From: Lachnospiraceae bacterium
Lineage (GTDB): Bacteria > Bacillota > Clostridia > Lachnospirales > Lachnospiraceae
Reading direction: 5' to 3'
Assembly (NCBI GenBank): GCA_017550165.1
Contig: JAFZQH010000009.1
Coordinates: 1-34,366 of the forward strand
Length of the DNA: 34,366 nt
The notes beneath the pieces are model-generated. The model was not told where the DNA came from. It saw only the letters and a list, made by a program, of their open reading frames with translations, and did no database searches. Numbering within the stretch: the first letter of the stretch is position 1; every line of letters begins with the position of its first letter. Positions 1 through 7,709 of the stretch are shown here, piece by piece. A program made the translations under genes and the position numbers.

Positions 1-36
1 GCCTTTTTCAATAAAATCTGTTATACTGCTATACAT
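1..36 (-). CDS. 5' end of an unidentified gene, cut by the window edge
   Basis: On the minus strand, AGGAAGGAG (about 42-50) is followed by TTCTCT and an ATG at 36-34. Twelve open codons run to the window edge and read MYSSITDFIEKG. The strong ribosome binding site and spacing support a real start. Twelve residues are too few to name a family. A 10-bp inverted repeat covers the region just upstream of the start and may fold in the mRNA. Confidence 0.5.
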   Translation of the reverse strand, partial: MYSSITDFIEKG

Positions 37-104
37 AGAGAACTCCTTCCTGATTTTTTTGTTTTGTCCAAACAATACTTTATCATAAAAGAAAGAGTTC
101 TCTA
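36..104 (-). promoter_or_regulatory. Inverted repeat around the ribosome binding site of the partial gene
   Basis: TAGAGAACTC (36-45) and GAGTTCTCTA (95-104) are perfect 10-bp inverted repeats 49 nt apart. In the minus-strand transcript the downstream arm overlaps the end of the Shine-Dalgarno, the spacer and the first base of the start codon. Pairing could therefore mask translation initiation. Whether it acts as an RNA hairpin or a protein operator cannot be decided here. Confidence 0.35.
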
Positions 105-178
105 TATTTTAATTATCCGAATGTATCTCTACGCTACTGAGTATGGTCCTCTGTCTCCTCCGAATGTGGGTCATAGCC

Positions 179-1564
179 TTATAGTGCTTCTGCGACCTGC
201 TCTGAAAGCTTTTCGGAAATATCTTCCCTCTCACCGAACAGGGCCTCTAAGCGTGCTTCCTCTTCTGACCGGTGTTCACGCAGTCTCTCCAGTTCCTCCT
301 CTAAGAGTTCCTTTCGCTCCCTCCGTTTTTCATCGGCCCGTTTGTGATATCTTGCCTGCTGCAGCCTGCGGCGAAGTGCCATATTATCTACCCGCTCTAT
401 GGCCTCGTCGTCTTTATTTCCTTTTTCCTGCTCCTTTGTATCGGACTTTGTGGTTGATATTACCTGCCGGTCCGTTCCGGGGAAGCTTGTTATTCCCGAG
501 AGATCAATGTACTGGCTGCTGTGGGTTTCCTGTATCTGACTTGTAGAAAAATTAAATGATGATTGAAGTAATTTTAGCAATCTCTCTTCCTGGGATTCGG
601 CTTTAAGATCTACGTCCTGGATGGTTCCCGTCCCCCCGCTTTCACGAAGGAAGAAGCCGGTGGACCGGATCATGGCATCCTTTGAAAAGTCAGACCCCAT
701 CAGTGAAAAGTCGGTAGCCTGAGACCCCAGATAAATTGCACCGATATCAGCTTCCTTAAGGTCCATAAGTACATCTTTGCCGCTTTCGTCCTTATACCAT
801 ACCTTAAGCTTGTCAAAGATATCATCATTTTCATCGATCCATCCGTTGCCGTCGGAATCGTATTCAGCCAGGTCGGCAAAACCGTCTCCGGATTTTGTCC
901 CGAAGAGCTCGCTTCCGTCACCAATCCTGCCGTCCCCGTTCAGGTCAAGAGCAAGAAATCCCGAGCCGGCAGAAGGCATGGAGATCCACTCCTCTGTTCC
1001 GTCGCAGTCTAAGTCAAAGAGGAATTTCTGATCTGCCATTCTTGAGATCGATGCATCCGTGTTGATCATCAGAGGATCCATAAAGGCACCCATAAGTCCG
1101 GGCAGACTTGTCCTGGTGGTCTGCATAAAGGACCTGGTCATTGTGAGCTCGATATTAAAATCGATGATCTGCCCGTCCTCGGTGCATACTTTTCCCTGGG
1201 CGGAAAAGCTGGTCATTTCCTCCTCATAGTAAGTGGATGTGGTCAGACCACCGTTGGACATGGCCCCCCGGATCCTCTCCAGAACGGAAGATACCATGTT
1301 ATACCTCATGTCATACAATTCCGCCGGGGTAGGAAGGATGCCCTTCCCGTCGATGGTCAGTCCGTTCCTGTCGTATCCCGGTGAATTCAGATTATCGTCC
1401 TTTTCACCGGACAGACTGAGAACGTCCTTCCAGTCAAATGAAGTGTTGTTTTTCGTCCCTGAAAGACCCGGGGCAGCCGATCCGATCACCCCTGACCTTG
1501 TTTCGCTTCCCTGCCGGTAGCTTCTTTGAGAAGCCATCGTTACGTTGCTGTCAGAAATCTTCAT
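179..1564 (-). CDS. EF-hand-like calcium-binding protein with C-terminal coiled coil (function unknown)
   Basis: The 461-residue protein has no signal peptide or membrane segment. I chose the ATG at 1564 (MKISDSNVTMAS) because GGGGAGG lies 7 nt upstream; the ATG at 1579 overlaps that ribosome binding site. The middle of the protein has Asp-rich loops of the calcium-binding type: DLDCDG at residues 184-189, DLNGDGRIGDGSE at 207-219 and the canonical-looking DSDGNGWIDEND at 236-247. The final roughly 75 residues are rich in Arg, Glu and Leu and should form a long charged helix or coiled coil. Similar proteins with LDLNGDG-type repeats occur as hypothetical proteins in Clostridia; I know of no established role. 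It is the only complete gene on this strand before the purine genes and has an unusually long leader. Calcium binding is inferred from the loops only. Confidence 0.75.
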   Translation of the reverse strand: MKISDSNVTMASQRSYRQGSETRSGVIGSAAPGLSGTKNNTSFDWKDVLSLSGEKDDNLNSPGYDRNGLTIDGKGILPTPAELYDMRYNMVSSVLERIRGAMSNGGLTTSTYYEEEMTSFSAQGKVCTEDGQIIDFNIELTMTRSFMQTTRTSLPGLMGAFMDPLMINTDASISRMADQKFLFDLDCDGTEEWISMPSAGSGFLALDLNGDGRIGDGSELFGTKSGDGFADLAEYDSDGNGWIDENDDIFDKLKVWYKDESGKDVLMDLKEADIGAIYLGSQATDFSLMGSDFSKDAMIRSTGFFLRESGGTGTIQDVDLKAESQEERLLKLLQSSFNFSTSQIQETHSSQYIDLSGITSFPGTDRQVISTTKSDTKEQEKGNKDDEAIERVDNMALRRRLQQARYHKRADEKRRERKELLEEELERLREHRSEEEARLEALFGEREDISEKLSEQVAEAL

Positions 1565-1591
1565 AAAAAACCTCCCCATGTAAAATATTGC

Positions 1592-1771
1592 TCATTTTCA
1601 TGAGCGCTACAACGTAGTGCAGTTAAGACTTTTCGGATTTTCGGGTATAAAAATAACACCTCCGTCCCGGAAGATATGTTATCGTATGTCTTCCGTGATG
1701 TGGTGCATTCCATGCGGCATCGAAATCCCTATTGATACCCGAATATCCCTTTTCAATCTACATGTATTATA
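1592..1771 (-). promoter_or_regulatory. Putative promoter and structured 5' leader of the EF-hand gene
   Basis: Reading the minus strand, a TATAAT lies at 1771-1766, giving a start of transcription near 1759; no good -35 is visible. About 11 nt later comes an outer stem pairing 1748-1735 with 1648-1635 (14 positions, one T-T mismatch). It encloses 86 nt. Inside, CACC (about 1706-1703) can pair with GGTG (about 1660-1657), and CGGAAGA with TCTTCCG around 1696-1669. A second hairpin, GCTCAT-GAAA-ATGAGC (1607-1592), with a GNRA loop, lies between this and the ribosome binding site. The layout resembles a riboswitch plus expression platform, but I could not match it to any aptamer class that I know. 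Confidence 0.4.
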
Positions 1772-1830
1772 TCGGATGAAATACTCAAATAATTAATCCT
1801 TTAGATACGGCATATTTGGGAGATTATTAC

Positions 1831-1859
1831 TTGCTTTTATTCTTCTTATGATATATATT
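1831..1859 (+). promoter_or_regulatory. Likely purC promoter
   Basis: TTGCTT (1831-1836) and TATATT (1854-1859) are separated by 17 bp in an AT-rich stretch, about 84 nt before purC. The match to consensus is moderate, and overlapping TATGATATATAT sequence makes the exact -10 uncertain. Confidence 0.4.
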
Positions 1860-1895
1860 TTTCTAGTGGTCAGTTACACATTTAATTACGTTAAA

Positions 1896-1922
1896 TGTCA
1901 TTCTGAGCGGAGCGAAGAATCT
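1896..1922 (+). repeat. Small dispersed repeat (TGTCATTCTGAGCG family)
   Basis: The 27-nt stretch begins TGTCATTCTGAGCG and ends GCGAAGAATCT. I recall almost the same sequence as an intergenic repeat in many unrelated bacterial genomes. Its ends (ATTCT and AGAAT) are complementary. It lies in the predicted purC 5' untranslated region, directly before the ribosome binding site. Only one copy is visible here. Confidence 0.45.
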
Positions 1923-1942
1923 TATGGAGAAAGAGGCGTATT

Positions 1943-2656
1943 ATGGAAAAGAAAAATGAGATGTACGAAGGTAAAGCAAAGAAGGTATTTGAGACGGAAG
2001 ACCCGGAAGTACTCATAGTTTCCTACAAGGACGATGCCACGGCATTTAACGGCCTTAAAAAAGGAAGCATAGCCGGCAAGGGTGTTATCAACAACAGAAT
2101 GAGCAATATCCTTATGGCGAAGCTTGAGAAGAAGGGTGTTCCCACTCATCTTATAAAGGAATTGAGTGACAGGGAGACAGCGGTCAAACGTGTGAAGATA
2201 CTGCCCCTGGAGGTTATAATCCGTAACATTTCGGCCGGTTCTTTTGCCAAGAGATACGGCGTTGAGGAGGGCATTGTTTTTAAAGAGCCCACCATCGAAT
2301 TCTCATATAAAAATGATGATCTGGGTGACCCCCTTATGAATGATTATCATGCGGTTGCCCTTGGCCTGATTACATGGGATGAACTGGAGACTGTCAAGAA
2401 GTACGCCTTTATCGTAAACGATTTTCTTAAGGAAGTTTGGAAGGGCTGTGGAGTTACCCTTGTTGATTTCAAGATTGAGTTCGGCAAGACCTCTGACGGG
2501 ACTATAGTCCTGGCAGACGAGATCAGCCCGGATACATGCAGGCTCTGGGATTCAGAGACAGGTGAGAAGCTGGATAAAGACAGATTCAGAAGAGATCTGG
2601 GGGGCGTCGAGGAAGCATATGAAGAAGTCATGAGACGTCTTACAGAAAGCAAATAA
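1943..2656 (+). CDS. purC: Phosphoribosylaminoimidazole-succinocarboxamide synthase
   Basis: SAICAR synthetase joins CAIR and aspartate with ATP in step 8 of purine synthesis. The 237-residue length is that of a stand-alone bacterial PurC. The N terminus (MYEGKAKKVFETEDPE) is the classic PurC opening. The conserved EVIIRNISAGSFAKRYG segment follows near residue 93, then LADEISPDTCRLWD near residue 190, the substrate and metal-binding signature. An AGAGG ribosome binding site stands a few bases before the ATG. It is the first gene of purC-purA-purB; the gap to purA is only 31 nt. The product SAICAR is the substrate of PurB encoded two genes downstream, so the cluster joins the late IMP pathway to the AMP branch. 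Confidence 0.97.
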   Translation: MEKKNEMYEGKAKKVFETEDPEVLIVSYKDDATAFNGLKKGSIAGKGVINNRMSNILMAKLEKKGVPTHLIKELSDRETAVKRVKILPLEVIIRNISAGSFAKRYGVEEGIVFKEPTIEFSYKNDDLGDPLMNDYHAVALGLITWDELETVKKYAFIVNDFLKEVWKGCGVTLVDFKIEFGKTSDGTIVLADEISPDTCRLWDSETGEKLDKDRFRRDLGGVEEAYEEVMRRLTESK

Positions 2657-2687
2657 TAAATTTATATTTAATTACAGGAGATATAAA

Positions 2688-3971
2688 ATGTCTAATTGTG
2701 CAGTAGTTGGCATCAACTGGGGAGATGAAGGGAAAGGCCGTATGGTCGATCTTCTTTCGCAGGAATATGATATTGTTGTCAGGTTTCAGGGTGGCGGCAA
2801 TGCCGGACATACCGTTATCAATGATAAAGGCAAATTTGCCCTGCACCTGCTTCCTTCTGGAATTGTAAGGGACGGTGTGGTGAACATCCTGGGTAACGGA
2901 GTTGCCCTGGATCCGGAGAGCCTCTTAAAGGAGATGGGAGAGGTTTCCGAACGTGGAGTAGCAATTACTCCTGATAATCTTAAGATCAGTGATCGTGCAT
3001 CACTCCTTCTTCCCTGGCACAGGGATCTTGATGAACTGGAGGAGATGCGTCTTGCTGATAAGAAGTTCGGTTCCACTAAGCAGGGAATTGCGCCTTTTTA
3101 TTCAGACAAGTTCCAGAAGAAGACCATTTTAGCGGGAGAGCTTTTCTATCCCGAGCATTTAAAGGAGCATTTAAGGGATCTTGCAGAGTGGAAGAATCTT
3201 ACCCTTACCAAGGTATATAACTCCAAGGCTTACACAGAGGACATGCTTGATAAATGGGTAACTGATTTCGGCGAGAAGATACGTCCCTTTGTATGTGATA
3301 CGGGGACATATCTCAAGGATGCTTCAGCGGCGGGCAGGAAGATAATGTTCGAGGCCCAGCTGGGGTCTCTGCGTGATATCGATTACGGTATCCACCCCTT
3401 TACCACTTCTTCCAATACCATGGCTGCTTACGCTCCCATAGGATCCGGATTCCCGGGGGCTAAGATAGATACGGTGCTGGGTATAGTCAAGGCATACAGT
3501 ACCTGCGTGGGAGAGGGTCCTTTTGTATCCGAAATGTTCGGCCCCGAGGCTGATAAACTGAGAGAAGAGGGGAATGAATACGGCGCCAAGACGGGCCGCC
3601 CAAGAAGAGTAGGCGCTCTTGATATAGTTGCTACACGCTACGGAGTAGAGGTTCAGGCCGCTACGGAGATAGCCCTTACCAAGCTTGATGTATTAAGCTA
3701 TATGGACAAGATCCCCATATGTACAAAGTATAAGGTTGACGGCAAGGAGACCACACGGTTCCCCTTCCCTGCCGCATTGAATGATTCCGAGCCGGTTATC
3801 GAATATATGAAAGGCTGGAAGTGCGATATCTCAAAGATCAAGAAGTGGGAAGACCTTCCGGCTGCGGCGAGGGATTATGTAGAATTTATCGAAAAAGCCA
3901 TAGAGTGTCCCATAACTTATGTATCCGTAGGTGCTGAGAGAGACAGCATCATATACAGAAAGGTTAAATGA
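2688..3971 (+). CDS. purA: Adenylosuccinate synthetase
   Basis: PurA makes adenylosuccinate from IMP, aspartate and GTP, the first committed step to AMP. The protein has 427 residues, the usual size. The glycine-rich GTP/IMP loop NWGDEGKGR is at residues 10-18, with the catalytic Asp of GDEGKG, and GGGNAGHTV follows at about 36-44. Further family motifs are STKQGIAPFYSDK, TTSSNTMAAYAPIGSG and KTGRPRRVGALD. GGAG is placed well before the ATG at 2688. Its stop codon overlaps the purB start (ATGA at 3968-3971), which implies translational coupling of the two enzymes of the AMP branch. Confidence 0.97.
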   Translation: MSNCAVVGINWGDEGKGRMVDLLSQEYDIVVRFQGGGNAGHTVINDKGKFALHLLPSGIVRDGVVNILGNGVALDPESLLKEMGEVSERGVAITPDNLKISDRASLLLPWHRDLDELEEMRLADKKFGSTKQGIAPFYSDKFQKKTILAGELFYPEHLKEHLRDLAEWKNLTLTKVYNSKAYTEDMLDKWVTDFGEKIRPFVCDTGTYLKDASAAGRKIMFEAQLGSLRDIDYGIHPFTTSSNTMAAYAPIGSGFPGAKIDTVLGIVKAYSTCVGEGPFVSEMFGPEADKLREEGNEYGAKTGRPRRVGALDIVATRYGVEVQAATEIALTKLDVLSYMDKIPICTKYKVDGKETTRFPFPAALNDSEPVIEYMKGWKCDISKIKKWEDLPAAARDYVEFIEKAIECPITYVSVGAERDSIIYRKVK

Positions 3972-5392
3972 TCAATATGACAGACAGGTACGAATCACCC
4001 TTATCAAGCAGATATGCATCCGAATACATGCTGAAGCTTTTTTCTTCAGATACTCGTTATTCCACCTGGAGGAGGTTGTGGGTATCTCTTGCGAAAGCCG
4101 AGAAGGAACTGGGGCTGCCCATTACCGACAGTCAGGTTCAGGGACTTTCGGAACACATAGATGATATTGACTATGAATGTGTCAGGAAACGTGAAGCAGA
4201 GGTACGCCATGATGTTATGGCTCATGTGTATGCTTACGGGCAGGTTGTTCCGGAAGCGGCGGGCATCATCCATCTGGGGGCTACCAGCTGCTACGTTACG
4301 GATAATGCTGATATAATCATATATCGTGATGCCCTGAGATATATCAAGGGTGAGCTTGTTAAGGTAATGACCCTTCTGGCTGACTTTGCCGATAGGACTA
4401 AGGATATGCCGACATTAGGATACACTCATTATCAGCCGGCACAGCTTGTTACAGTCGGTAAGAGAGCCTGCCTCTGGCTTCAGGACTTTGTATCTGACTA
4501 TGAAGAAATTGAATTTGCATTGAATAATATAAAGTTTCTCGGCTGCCGCGGAACCACCGGCACCGAGGCCAGCTTTATGGAACTCTTCGGTGGGGACGAG
4601 TCCAAGATTGACGAGATGAACCGCAGGATAGCAGCTGATTTCGGCTTTGAAGAGCGCTTTGACGTATGTGGGCAGACATATCCCCGTAAGATGGATTCCA
4701 GGATATTAAATGCCTTGTCATCTATAGCCCAGTCTGCTTATCGTATGGCAAATGATATAAGACTTCTGCAGCACGACCGGCAGATCGAGGAGCCTTTTGA
4801 AAAAGATCAGATAGGGTCTTCGGCTATGGCATATAAGCGCAATCCCATGAGATGTGAGAGGATATGTTCTCTTTCCAGATATATATTTGCTGATGTGGCC
4901 AATACTACCATGACAGCTTCCGTGCAGTGGCTGGAGAGGACTCTTGACGACTCTGCCAACCGCAGGATATCCCTTCCTGAAGGATTCCTTGCGTGTGATG
5001 CAGTCCTTCGTCTTGCACAGAATGTCGTTAACGGAATGGTAGTAAACGACAAGATCATTGAGAAGACCGTAATGGATTATCTTCCCTTTATCGCAACCGA
5101 GAATATAATGATGGAGGCCGTAAAGAAGGGCGCTGACAGGCAGAAGGCCCACGAAGCCATCCGCCGGTGTTCTATGGCAGCTACAGCGAAGATGAAACAG
5201 GGAGAGCCATGGGATCTTCTTTCAGATCTGGCTGCAGAGCCCGAACTGAGGCTTACCCTTGAAGATATCAAGGGTATACTTGACCCTTCAGCTTACATCG
5301 GTCGATGCCCTGCCCAGGTAACCGCTCTTATAGAGAAGGTTAAGCCCATACTTGCGTCCTCGGATATCAAGGTCGCTGAGATAAACTTGTAG
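3968..5392 (+). CDS. purB: Adenylosuccinate lyase
   Basis: PurB splits fumarate from SAICAR and from adenylosuccinate, so it serves both the IMP pathway and the AMP branch. The protein has 474 residues, a long form with the C-terminal helical domain. The fumarase/aspartase superfamily signature SSAMAYKRNPMRCER lies near residues 281-295. HLGATSCYVTDNAD and THYQPAQLVTVGKR mark the other active-site regions. The start at 3968 overlaps the purA stop by 4 nt and has AAAGG just before it; an in-frame ATG three codons later is a less likely alternative. An intrinsic terminator follows immediately. Confidence 0.97.
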   Translation: MINMTDRYESPLSSRYASEYMLKLFSSDTRYSTWRRLWVSLAKAEKELGLPITDSQVQGLSEHIDDIDYECVRKREAEVRHDVMAHVYAYGQVVPEAAGIIHLGATSCYVTDNADIIIYRDALRYIKGELVKVMTLLADFADRTKDMPTLGYTHYQPAQLVTVGKRACLWLQDFVSDYEEIEFALNNIKFLGCRGTTGTEASFMELFGGDESKIDEMNRRIAADFGFEERFDVCGQTYPRKMDSRILNALSSIAQSAYRMANDIRLLQHDRQIEEPFEKDQIGSSAMAYKRNPMRCERICSLSRYIFADVANTTMTASVQWLERTLDDSANRRISLPEGFLACDAVLRLAQNVVNGMVVNDKIIEKTVMDYLPFIATENIMMEAVKKGADRQKAHEAIRRCSMAATAKMKQGEPWDLLSDLAAEPELRLTLEDIKGILDPSAYIGRCPAQVTALIEKVKPILASSDIKVAEINL

Positions 5393-5404
5393 TTTTTTAG
5401 AAGA

Positions 5405-5433
5405 AGCGTCCGGACTTTGTCGGGCGCTTTTTT
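5405..5433 (+). terminator. Intrinsic terminator after purB
   Basis: AGCGTCCGGAC (5405-5415) pairs with GTCGGGCGCT (5419-5428) with one bulged G and a TTT loop, followed by a T run to 5433. It ends purC-purA-purB only 14 nt before the next gene. The histidine kinase must therefore be read by readthrough or from a promoter inside purB. It lacks the AAAGGC-loop hairpin seen in front of carA, asnB, glnN and purF. Confidence 0.8.
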
Positions 5434-5447
5434 GGAGAAAGAAACTG

Positions 5448-7625
5448 ATGGACAAGGATAACAAAACACCGCTCATAGGCTCAATAAAAGGACTTATTGC
5501 ATCTGTACTGGTTGTGGTATTTTTTGTTGCTATCATATTTCAGTACTATATGATGCTGCATTCGCAGACAAGAGAGAATATCATTAAATCCGGGGAAGTC
5601 AATGCCTTGAATTCCGTGGCGGAGATCAATAAATATCTCTCGGTTGCAAGGGATAATCTTGTCTTTGTAGGTTACTCCATTAACGGTATGGTTCATGAAG
5701 GTGTCGGTGTACAAGAGGTGGGAAGGCTGATCATGAACTGGTCCAAATCCATCTCCGGTGTTATGCAGGGGAGCACAAGCGGATTTTACGCCTATATCAA
5801 CGAAACCTACCTGGACGGCATAGGGTGGGAGCCGGGAGAAGACTACGTTCCCGTGGAGAGGGAATGGTATAAAGAGGCTGTCAAACACCCGGGAGAGGTC
5901 GTTGTCGTAGCGCCATATGTTGATGAGTATTCAGGCAGTCTGGTGGTTACCATAGCCAAGACCCTTCTTGACGGAAAAAGTGTTTTAGCTATGGATATCA
6001 ACATGGACCGTCTCCAGAGTATAATGGAAAATCAGGTCACAAAGATGGATTCCGATGTTGGGATCATTCTTGACAAAGACTATCAGGTTATCTCCCATTC
6101 AGACAGAGCCGAGATAGGAAAGGATTATTCAAAGGATGGCGGTGAACTGGGTACGGCCCTGATAAAAGGATTGGAAGCGGCGGATAAGGAGTACTATTCC
6201 ATACAGTCCGGGGGTAAGGAATATGTGGTATATGCCATGCCTTTGGAGAACAATTGGATATTCCTGTCCATAACGGATGCCACCTCGGCCTTTGATCAAC
6301 TTAACATGCCCTTCTACACTACAGTATTGGTGGCTGTGGTCATAGTCATCGTGCTGCTTGTCATCCTGATCAATTCCGGAAGAAAGAGTGCTCTGGCAAG
6401 AAGCCTCAGTCTTGAAAAGGAACGTGCTGTAGCCGCCAATAAGGCGAAGTCGGCCTTTTTGTCCAACATGTCTCATGAGATCCGAACTCCCATCAATGCT
6501 GTTCTGGGAATGGATGAGATGATCTTAAGGGACTGTAAGGATGAGGAGATCTTGGGGTATGCCGAGAACATCAGGGATGCGGGCAATACCCTCCTGGGGA
6601 TAATCAATGACATCCTTGACCTGTCAAGGATAGAAGCGGGCAGACTTGAGATGATCTCAGCGGATTACGAAGTATCCTCTATGGTAAGTGATCTTGTTAA
6701 TATGGTTCGGCCCAGAGCTGATGAAAAAGGACTTATTTTCGAACTGAATATAGACGGCAGCATGCCGGGGATACTTAACGGAGATGAGATACATATTAAG
6801 CAGATCATCACCAATTTGCTGACTAATGCGGTTAAGTTTACCGAGAAAGGGACCATTACTTTCAGTGTAGGTTATGATAAGGATCCGGAGGATGAGGGGC
6901 TTATCATCCTTGATGTGGCGGTAAAGGATACCGGCATTGGTATCAAAAAAGAGGATATGGACAGACTCTTCATCCAGTTTGAAAGACTGGAAGAGGAGCG
7001 TAACCGGAGCATCGAAGGAACGGGGCTGGGAATAAGCATTACCCAAAGCCTGCTTGAAATGATGGGGTCATCCCTTTCAGTGGAAAGCGAATACGGCAAA
7101 GGTTCGGTCTTTAGTTTCAGGCTCAGGCAGAAAGTTACCAAATGGGATCCCGTTGGGGACTATAATGCAGCGCATAAGACGGGCCTGAAAGACAGGCCTG
7201 CGTACAAAGAGACCTTTGTTGCGCCCACTGCCGATCTTCTGGTGGTGGATGACAATAAGGTCAACATCAGGCTTATAAAGGGACTGTTAAAGAAAACTCA
7301 GGTAAGGATCGATTCTGCTTTGAGCGGGGATGAATGTCTGGAAAAGGCCCGCGAAAAGAAATATGACCTGGTCCTTCTGGATCATATGATGCCGAAGAAG
7401 GACGGTATAGAGACCCTGCATGAGATGAGAGAGGATGCAGAAGGCGTTAACCGGGATACGCCGGCTATCTGTCTCACGGCCAATGCCATCTCCGGATCAC
7501 GGGAGATGTATCTTGCAGAAGGATTCAATGATTATCTGTCAAAACCGGTTGATGCCATTAAGCTGGAAGAAATGGTCAGGGGCTACATTCCGGATGAAAA
7601 GATAAAAAATGTTGAAATGATCTAG
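5448..7625 (+). CDS. Membrane-bound hybrid sensor histidine kinase with extracellular sensor and C-terminal receiver
   Basis: This 725-residue sensor kinase has a first membrane segment at about residues 14-37 and a second at about 290-311. The roughly 250-residue extracytoplasmic region between them contains a VVVAPYVDEYSGSLVVTIAK-like stretch typical of dCache sensor domains. The HisKA domain carries the phospho-accepting His343 in SHEIRTP. The ATPase domain follows, with N box (QIITNLLTNAVKF), G1 (DTGIGI) and G2 (GTGLGIS). A receiver domain (LLVVDDN) has its likely phospho-acceptor Asp645 in LLDHMMP and the conserved Lys in LSKPV. No HPt domain or output regulator is visible nearby, so the partner lies elsewhere. 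The ligand is unknown; Cache domains often bind amino acids or small acids. The carA -35 box lies in its final codons. Confidence 0.92.
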   Translation: MDKDNKTPLIGSIKGLIASVLVVVFFVAIIFQYYMMLHSQTRENIIKSGEVNALNSVAEINKYLSVARDNLVFVGYSINGMVHEGVGVQEVGRLIMNWSKSISGVMQGSTSGFYAYINETYLDGIGWEPGEDYVPVEREWYKEAVKHPGEVVVVAPYVDEYSGSLVVTIAKTLLDGKSVLAMDINMDRLQSIMENQVTKMDSDVGIILDKDYQVISHSDRAEIGKDYSKDGGELGTALIKGLEAADKEYYSIQSGGKEYVVYAMPLENNWIFLSITDATSAFDQLNMPFYTTVLVAVVIVIVLLVILINSGRKSALARSLSLEKERAVAANKAKSAFLSNMSHEIRTPINAVLGMDEMILRDCKDEEILGYAENIRDAGNTLLGIINDILDLSRIEAGRLEMISADYEVSSMVSDLVNMVRPRADEKGLIFELNIDGSMPGILNGDEIHIKQIITNLLTNAVKFTEKGTITFSVGYDKDPEDEGLIILDVAVKDTGIGIKKEDMDRLFIQFERLEEERNRSIEGTGLGISITQSLLEMMGSSLSVESEYGKGSVFSFRLRQKVTKWDPVGDYNAAHKTGLKDRPAYKETFVAPTADLLVVDDNKVNIRLIKGLLKKTQVRIDSALSGDECLEKAREKKYDLVLLDHMMPKKDGIETLHEMREDAEGVNRDTPAICLTANAISGSREMYLAEGFNDYLSKPVDAIKLEEMVRGYIPDEKIKNVEMI

Positions 7626-7640
7626 CATAAGAATTATAAT
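7612..7640 (+). promoter_or_regulatory. carAB promoter
   Basis: TTGAAA (7612-7617) and a perfect TATAAT (7635-7640) are 17 bp apart, so transcription should start near 7647. That is exactly the first base of the AAAGC-AAAGGC-GCTTT hairpin. The promoter overlaps the end of the histidine kinase gene. Confidence 0.8.
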
Positions 7641-7646
7641 GATGAG

Positions 7647-7685
7647 AAAGCAAAGGCGCTTTGACTGTTGTCAGGCGCCCTTTTT
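7647..7685 (+). promoter_or_regulatory. carAB leader: 5'-terminal AAAGGC-loop hairpin overlapping an intrinsic terminator
   Basis: AAAGC (7647-7651) and GCTTT (7658-7662) close a six-base loop AAAGGC, with A at position 1 and G at position 4. The alternative fold pairs GGCGCTTTGAC (7655-7665) with GTCAGGCGCC (7670-7679) with one bulged T, followed by a T run, giving a terminator. The two folds are mutually exclusive. This is one of four such leaders here. It is inferred to be an antitermination switch bound by the ANTAR protein; alternatively it is only the terminator of the preceding gene. Confidence 0.65.
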
Positions 7686-7709
7686 ATGAAAACAGAAGGA
7701 GTATGGAGC

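Larger units (their letters stand above)
1565..1942. other. Divergent intergenic region between the EF-hand gene and purC
   Basis: This 378-bp gap has no convincing gene on either strand. Its left half holds the structured leader of the minus-strand gene. Its right half is AT-rich and holds a likely purC promoter and a copy of a widespread small repeat just before the purC ribosome binding site. I see no purine riboswitch or T-box. Confidence 0.6.

Noticed and set aside
64-546. Plus-strand 160-residue ORF at the left edge
   Set aside because: It is mostly antisense to the EF-hand gene, lacks a ribosome binding site, and has low-complexity Pro/Leu-rich content typical of a shadow frame.
1565-1942. 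Purine or PRPP riboswitch before purC
   Set aside because: No conserved purine-aptamer or ykkC-type core could be found on the plus strand; the structured part fits the minus-strand transcript better.
5405-5433. purB-distal terminator as a fifth member of the AAAGGC-loop leader family
   Set aside because: It shares only the generic GGGCGCTTTTTT end. The AGCAAAGGC part and a competing hairpin are missing, and no promoter lies just before it.
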